From assembly GCA_964625745.1 (NCBI GenBank), contig CAZVCJ010000230.1, positions 1 to 5,833 of the forward strand: a stretch of DNA of 5,833 nt, read 5' to 3'. This stretch comes from CAZVCJ01 sp964625745. Its GTDB lineage: Bacteria > Chloroflexota > Anaerolineae > VGOG01. Under the pieces are notes generated by a model that worked only from the letters and a program-made list of their open reading frames with translations, did no database searches and had not been told where the DNA came from. Position 1 is the first letter of the stretch; every line of letters begins with the position of its first letter. Both the position numbers and the translations under genes were made by a program. This document shows, in pieces, positions 3,599 through 5,833 of this stretch.

Positions 3599-5833
3599 TT
3601 ACCAGGCAGGGATGCCCTGATACACCCAGGTGACGTCCCCAGGACCAGCGCCAGTGTTCACTACCACCACAGAAGGCATGGTTGGTGTCTGGTTCACCTG
3701 CCCATCGCCGTCCGTGTCGCACAATTGTCGCACGTCGGTGACCTCTGCTATCCCCGCGCCAGCGAAGCCAGACACAATGCCGTGTCCTGAGCCTGCCGAA
3801 GGGCTGCCCAGGCTGGCCAAATCCATGAGCTTGACGTGCCCAGCGCGCAGCCAGGAGTGGTCCACCAGGCTAACGACGGCGCCTGTCCCGTCTCTTACCT
3901 CCAGCTTGAGCTTTATGTCGTTGCAGTTGGAACTGTTGCGGACGGCGATCAGAGAGGTCACGCCCTGGTAGTCCCTGGCCAAAAAGGGAAGCACGGTAGC
4001 GCTGGCCCCCATCTTCTCGCTTTCCGCATGGGCATTGTAGCTGCCCCCTTGGGTGTCCACTACGGCTCTCTTGAGATCAACCACCGCGAAGATGGGCTGG
4101 CCATCGGTCTCTTCACCGCTGGGATAGCCCACTTGGCTGTGTGACTGGATCACTGCTGCCCCAGCGTATTCGCCCCCCAGGCCAGCGATGGCTGGCAGGT
4201 AGAAGGTGGCCCCTCCAGCAGGACATACCCAATCACCCAGGAAAAGGATAGAATCGCCGCTGTGGTCGAAGAACTCGACAGTCACAAAGGCGGGCAGGGA
4301 TTCCTGAGTCAGGTTCTGCGCTTGAATGCTGGCCTCCCAGCCGCTCAACTTGCGGAAGACCAGGTCGGCGTAAAAGAGCGTGTCCGTGGTGGGCTTGTAG
4401 GGCCGGGCTTTGTAGGTCAGCAGCACGCCCCGATCCTCCGACGGCAGGAAGCTGGTCTGATCCACGATGATGCCCAGAGGCTCGTTGGCCGTGACGTAGA
4501 TCGAACCCAGCCACCCGACGCCCAGTGCCTCCGGCGCCCTCTTCCGCACGGATTCCCCAGGCGCCAACTGCTCGACGTGCTCCGCATAGCTGAAGTTGCA
4601 GCTTCCCCCTTGCTTTTGATAGTGGAGCCACACCGAGGTGCACCTCTGGCCGGAGTTCTGGATGATCATCTGCGTATCCAGGTCGTAATACCGCCTCATA
4701 GCGTAGGGCGCAAAGTATTGATAGGGAGGCCCGCTTCCCTCCATGCCCTCCGAGATGCCAGTGTACGCGCTCGCGACCATCGTATCATAGTCGTTAGGCC
4801 CCTGGCGCTGGGCTATCACCGCCACTGGCTCGCCAGTGGCCTGATAATCATCCTCCCATTCCTTCCAATCGTCTGTAAGCGAAGCGGCGTCGTCCACAGC
4901 ATCAGCAGCGTCCTCACAGGCATCGCCAAAGAGGGCCTCGCTCACCGAGTAGACTATGGCTGACCTCGCCGGGTTGGGAATCTGAGCCTTCATGGTCCAG
5001 ACCGCGTTCTCAGGGATTCTCATGCAAGCAACCCCTATCGGCCCCGGGTCGTTGTCCGGGCATTGGCCTGAGTACTCCCCCCAGAAGAATGCGATCGCTC
5101 CGGTGTCTTCATCACCGGCGTTCTGCACCTGGATCAGGGTCTCCCAGCCGCCCTCGTTATCAACAGCGGGCAACTGGATGCGCGCGCCGACTTGGGTGGG
5201 TATGAAAGTGATCTGGACGCTGGTCTGGCCGGAGACCCTGGAGGATTTGGCCGTCACCGTGGCTTTTCCTGGTACAGTGCCGCATCTCAGAGTCACTGTG
5301 GCTATCCCATCAACGGTCTCGGCGGTGGCGTCGCTCAGAGGTCCCCCCTGAGGTCCCCGAAGGGTGCCCAGGTCGGTGGCAAAAGCGACCGGCGTCCCGT
5401 CGGCCACGGGCTTGTCGTTGATGTCCTTGACCACAGCGCTGATGGTAGAGACGGAGGTGCCGTCCGCAGGGATGCTGGCGGGCTCAGCCGTTACGGTCAC
5501 GAAGTGGGGCCGGCCTGGATTCACCCCGCCTTTGGTTGAGAGCGCCAGATACCAATCGTTCTTGCCGCCCATATCTCTGGAGCTCGCATCTCTACCCAAG
5601 GACTTACCTGTGGCCCCATTGCTCCAATCAGCGCACTCAGGCTCGTTTACTATCGCTCCTCCATCCATAGTGCCTTCCCAGTGGCCAGCTCCGACTATGT
5701 TGTTAAAGGCCGTCTGCTGAGCCTTCGCCCACGACCCGTCGTTGTTGGCAAAGGCCAGGGCGTCAATCATAGTGCTGGCCCCATCCTCCAGGATGATCAC
5801 ATTGTCCGTGCCCGTGAGGCCGCTATCGGCGGT
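3599..5833 (-). CDS. Exported multidomain protein: lamin-tail-like, Big_1 and beta-repeat modules (5' end outside window)
   Basis: The frame is open from the right window edge to TAA at 3601-3599, 744 residues. The eleven codons upstream of GTG at 5800 also read through (TADSGLTGTDN), so the true start and any signal peptide lie outside. Domains in order: a lamin-tail-like domain (5833-5510; VIILEDGASTMIDALAFAN, then GKSL.R and the NDWYLALSTKGGVNPG end); a bacterial Ig-like Big_1/invasin-type domain (about 5509-5201; VTAEPASIPADGTSVSTISA, DGTPVAFATDLGTL, GKATVTA); then modules A (about 5188-4448) and B (about 4438-3602), collinear with the plus-strand protein from RIQLP to IYxGIP, with the five module A Cys conserved. 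Unlike its paralog it lacks the Thr/Pro linker, but it has an additional Cys pair in module B and a DTDGDGQVN calcium-type loop (3718-3692). Probably a surface protein; ligand unknown. Confidence 0.82.
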   Translation of the reverse strand, partial: TADSGLTGTDNVIILEDGASTMIDALAFANNDGSWAKAQQTAFNNIVGAGHWEGTMDGGAIVNEPECADWSNGATGKSLGRDASSRDMGGKNDWYLALSTKGGVNPGRPHFVTVTAEPASIPADGTSVSTISAVVKDINDKPVADGTPVAFATDLGTLRGPQGGPLSDATAETVDGIATVTLRCGTVPGKATVTAKSSRVSGQTSVQITFIPTQVGARIQLPAVDNEGGWETLIQVQNAGDEDTGAIAFFWGEYSGQCPDNDPGPIGVACMRIPENAVWTMKAQIPNPARSAIVYSVSEALFGDACEDAADAVDDAASLTDDWKEWEDDYQATGEPVAVIAQRQGPNDYDTMVASAYTGISEGMEGSGPPYQYFAPYAMRRYYDLDTQMIIQNSGQRCTSVWLHYQKQGGSCNFSYAEHVEQLAPGESVRKRAPEALGVGWLGSIYVTANEPLGIIVDQTSFLPSEDRGVLLTYKARPYKPTTDTLFYADLVFRKLSGWEASIQAQNLTQESLPAFVTVEFFDHSGDSILFLGDWVCPAGGATFYLPAIAGLGGEYAGAAVIQSHSQVGYPSGEETDGQPIFAVVDLKRAVVDTQGGSYNAHAESEKMGASATVLPFLARDYQGVTSLIAVRNSSNCNDIKLKLEVRDGTGAVVSLVDHSWLRAGHVKLMDLASLGSPSAGSGHGIVSGFAGAGIAEVTDVRQLCDTDGDGQVNQTPTMPSVVVVNTGAGPGDVTWVYQGIPAW
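3692..3718 (-). other. DxDxDG calcium-binding-type loop in the minus-strand paralog
   Basis: The residues DTDGDGQVN match the calcium-loop pattern DxDxDG seen in dockerin-like and thrombospondin type 3 repeats. The plus-strand paralog has only VVGDDGLTG at the corresponding position. A nearby Cys precedes the loop (LCDTDGDG). Calcium binding is an inference from the motif alone. Confidence 0.5.
3783..3803. repeat. Palindromic-repeat half-site inside the minus-strand paralog
   Basis: On the minus strand CCCTTCGGCAGGCTCAGGACA matches the core of the repeat family (one base off CCCTTCGACAGGCTCAGGACA). It encodes SPSAGSGHG within LASLGSPSAGSGHGIVSGF, where the plus-strand paralog reads only LANMGSLFPGF. 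This suggests an in-frame insertion of the repeat and a few flanking bases. Confidence 0.6.
5201..5509 (-). other. Bacterial Ig-like (Big_1/invasin-type) domain
   Basis: This segment of the minus-strand protein begins after GGVNPGRP and shows the ordered Big_1 signatures: V-T-A-x-P-A-S-I-P-A-D-G-x-S-x-S-T-I-S-A, D-G-T-P-V-x-F-A-T, G-T-L, then G-x-A-T-V-T-L and the final G-K-A-T-V-T-A strand. Such domains act as rigid spacers or adhesive units in exported surface proteins. Its paralog lacks it. Confidence 0.8.

Noticed and set aside
4262..4963. Plus-strand open frame of 233 residues
   Set aside because: It lies entirely opposite the minus-strand secreted-protein gene, which has clear domains and a paralog. 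The antisense frame has no recognisable motif and follows from the GC-rich codon pattern.
1..5833. Defence system, toxin-antitoxin pair or biosynthetic cluster
   Set aside because: No nuclease, methyltransferase, toxin, reverse transcriptase or biosynthetic enzyme signature is visible apart from the truncated nucleotidyltransferase, which looks LnuA-like rather than like a MNT/HEPN partner, and no HEPN gene lies beside it.

Overview
The window looks like a chromosomal stretch of a moderately GC-rich bacterium, most likely a member of the Chloroflexota (Anaerolineae/Caldilineae type). This assignment is an inference. It rests on the secreted proteins with Thr/Pro ('TPTPT') linkers, an 'IYLPVILK' motif of the kind common in that phylum, the recurring 'GW-x-T-x-I-x-V-Q-N-x-G' beta repeats, and short palindromic repeats lying between and inside genes.

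Layout. Positions 1-68 hold the last codons of an ABC-transporter ATPase (+). Positions 69-256 carry no gene, only a short palindromic-repeat half-site and an 11-bp direct repeat. A LnuA/LinA-like nucleotidyltransferase (-, 257-652) follows and appears to have lost its C-terminus. Next is a small two-helix membrane protein (-, 766-996) with a good ribosome binding site and a plausible extended -10 promoter. Positions 997-1505 have no intact gene. They hold an inverted repeat, a decayed fragment of a third copy of the large secreted-protein family (1145-1253), and a MITE-like foldback element (about 1290-1477) whose right end may supply the promoter of the next gene.

The main content is a convergent pair of paralogous, probably extracellular proteins: a complete 649-residue one (+, 1506-3455) and a longer one cut by the right window edge (-, 3599 to beyond 5833). 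They share two modules, which appear to be four copies of one beta-sandwich-like repeat. The plus-strand copy carries a Thr/Pro linker between the modules, interrupted in frame by a palindromic DNA repeat. The minus-strand copy has almost no linker there but adds a lamin-tail-like domain, a bacterial Ig-like (Big_1) domain and a DxDxDG loop. A perfect 13-bp hairpin between the two stop codons probably ends both transcripts.

No enzymatic system, defence island, CRISPR array, tRNA or rRNA is visible. The most unusual aspect is the history of the locus: duplication of a surface-protein gene, decay of a third copy, and several short repeat elements, two of them apparently inserted in frame in the paralogs. 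The function of the secreted proteins cannot be read from sequence; surface attachment or an extracellular structural role is only a guess.
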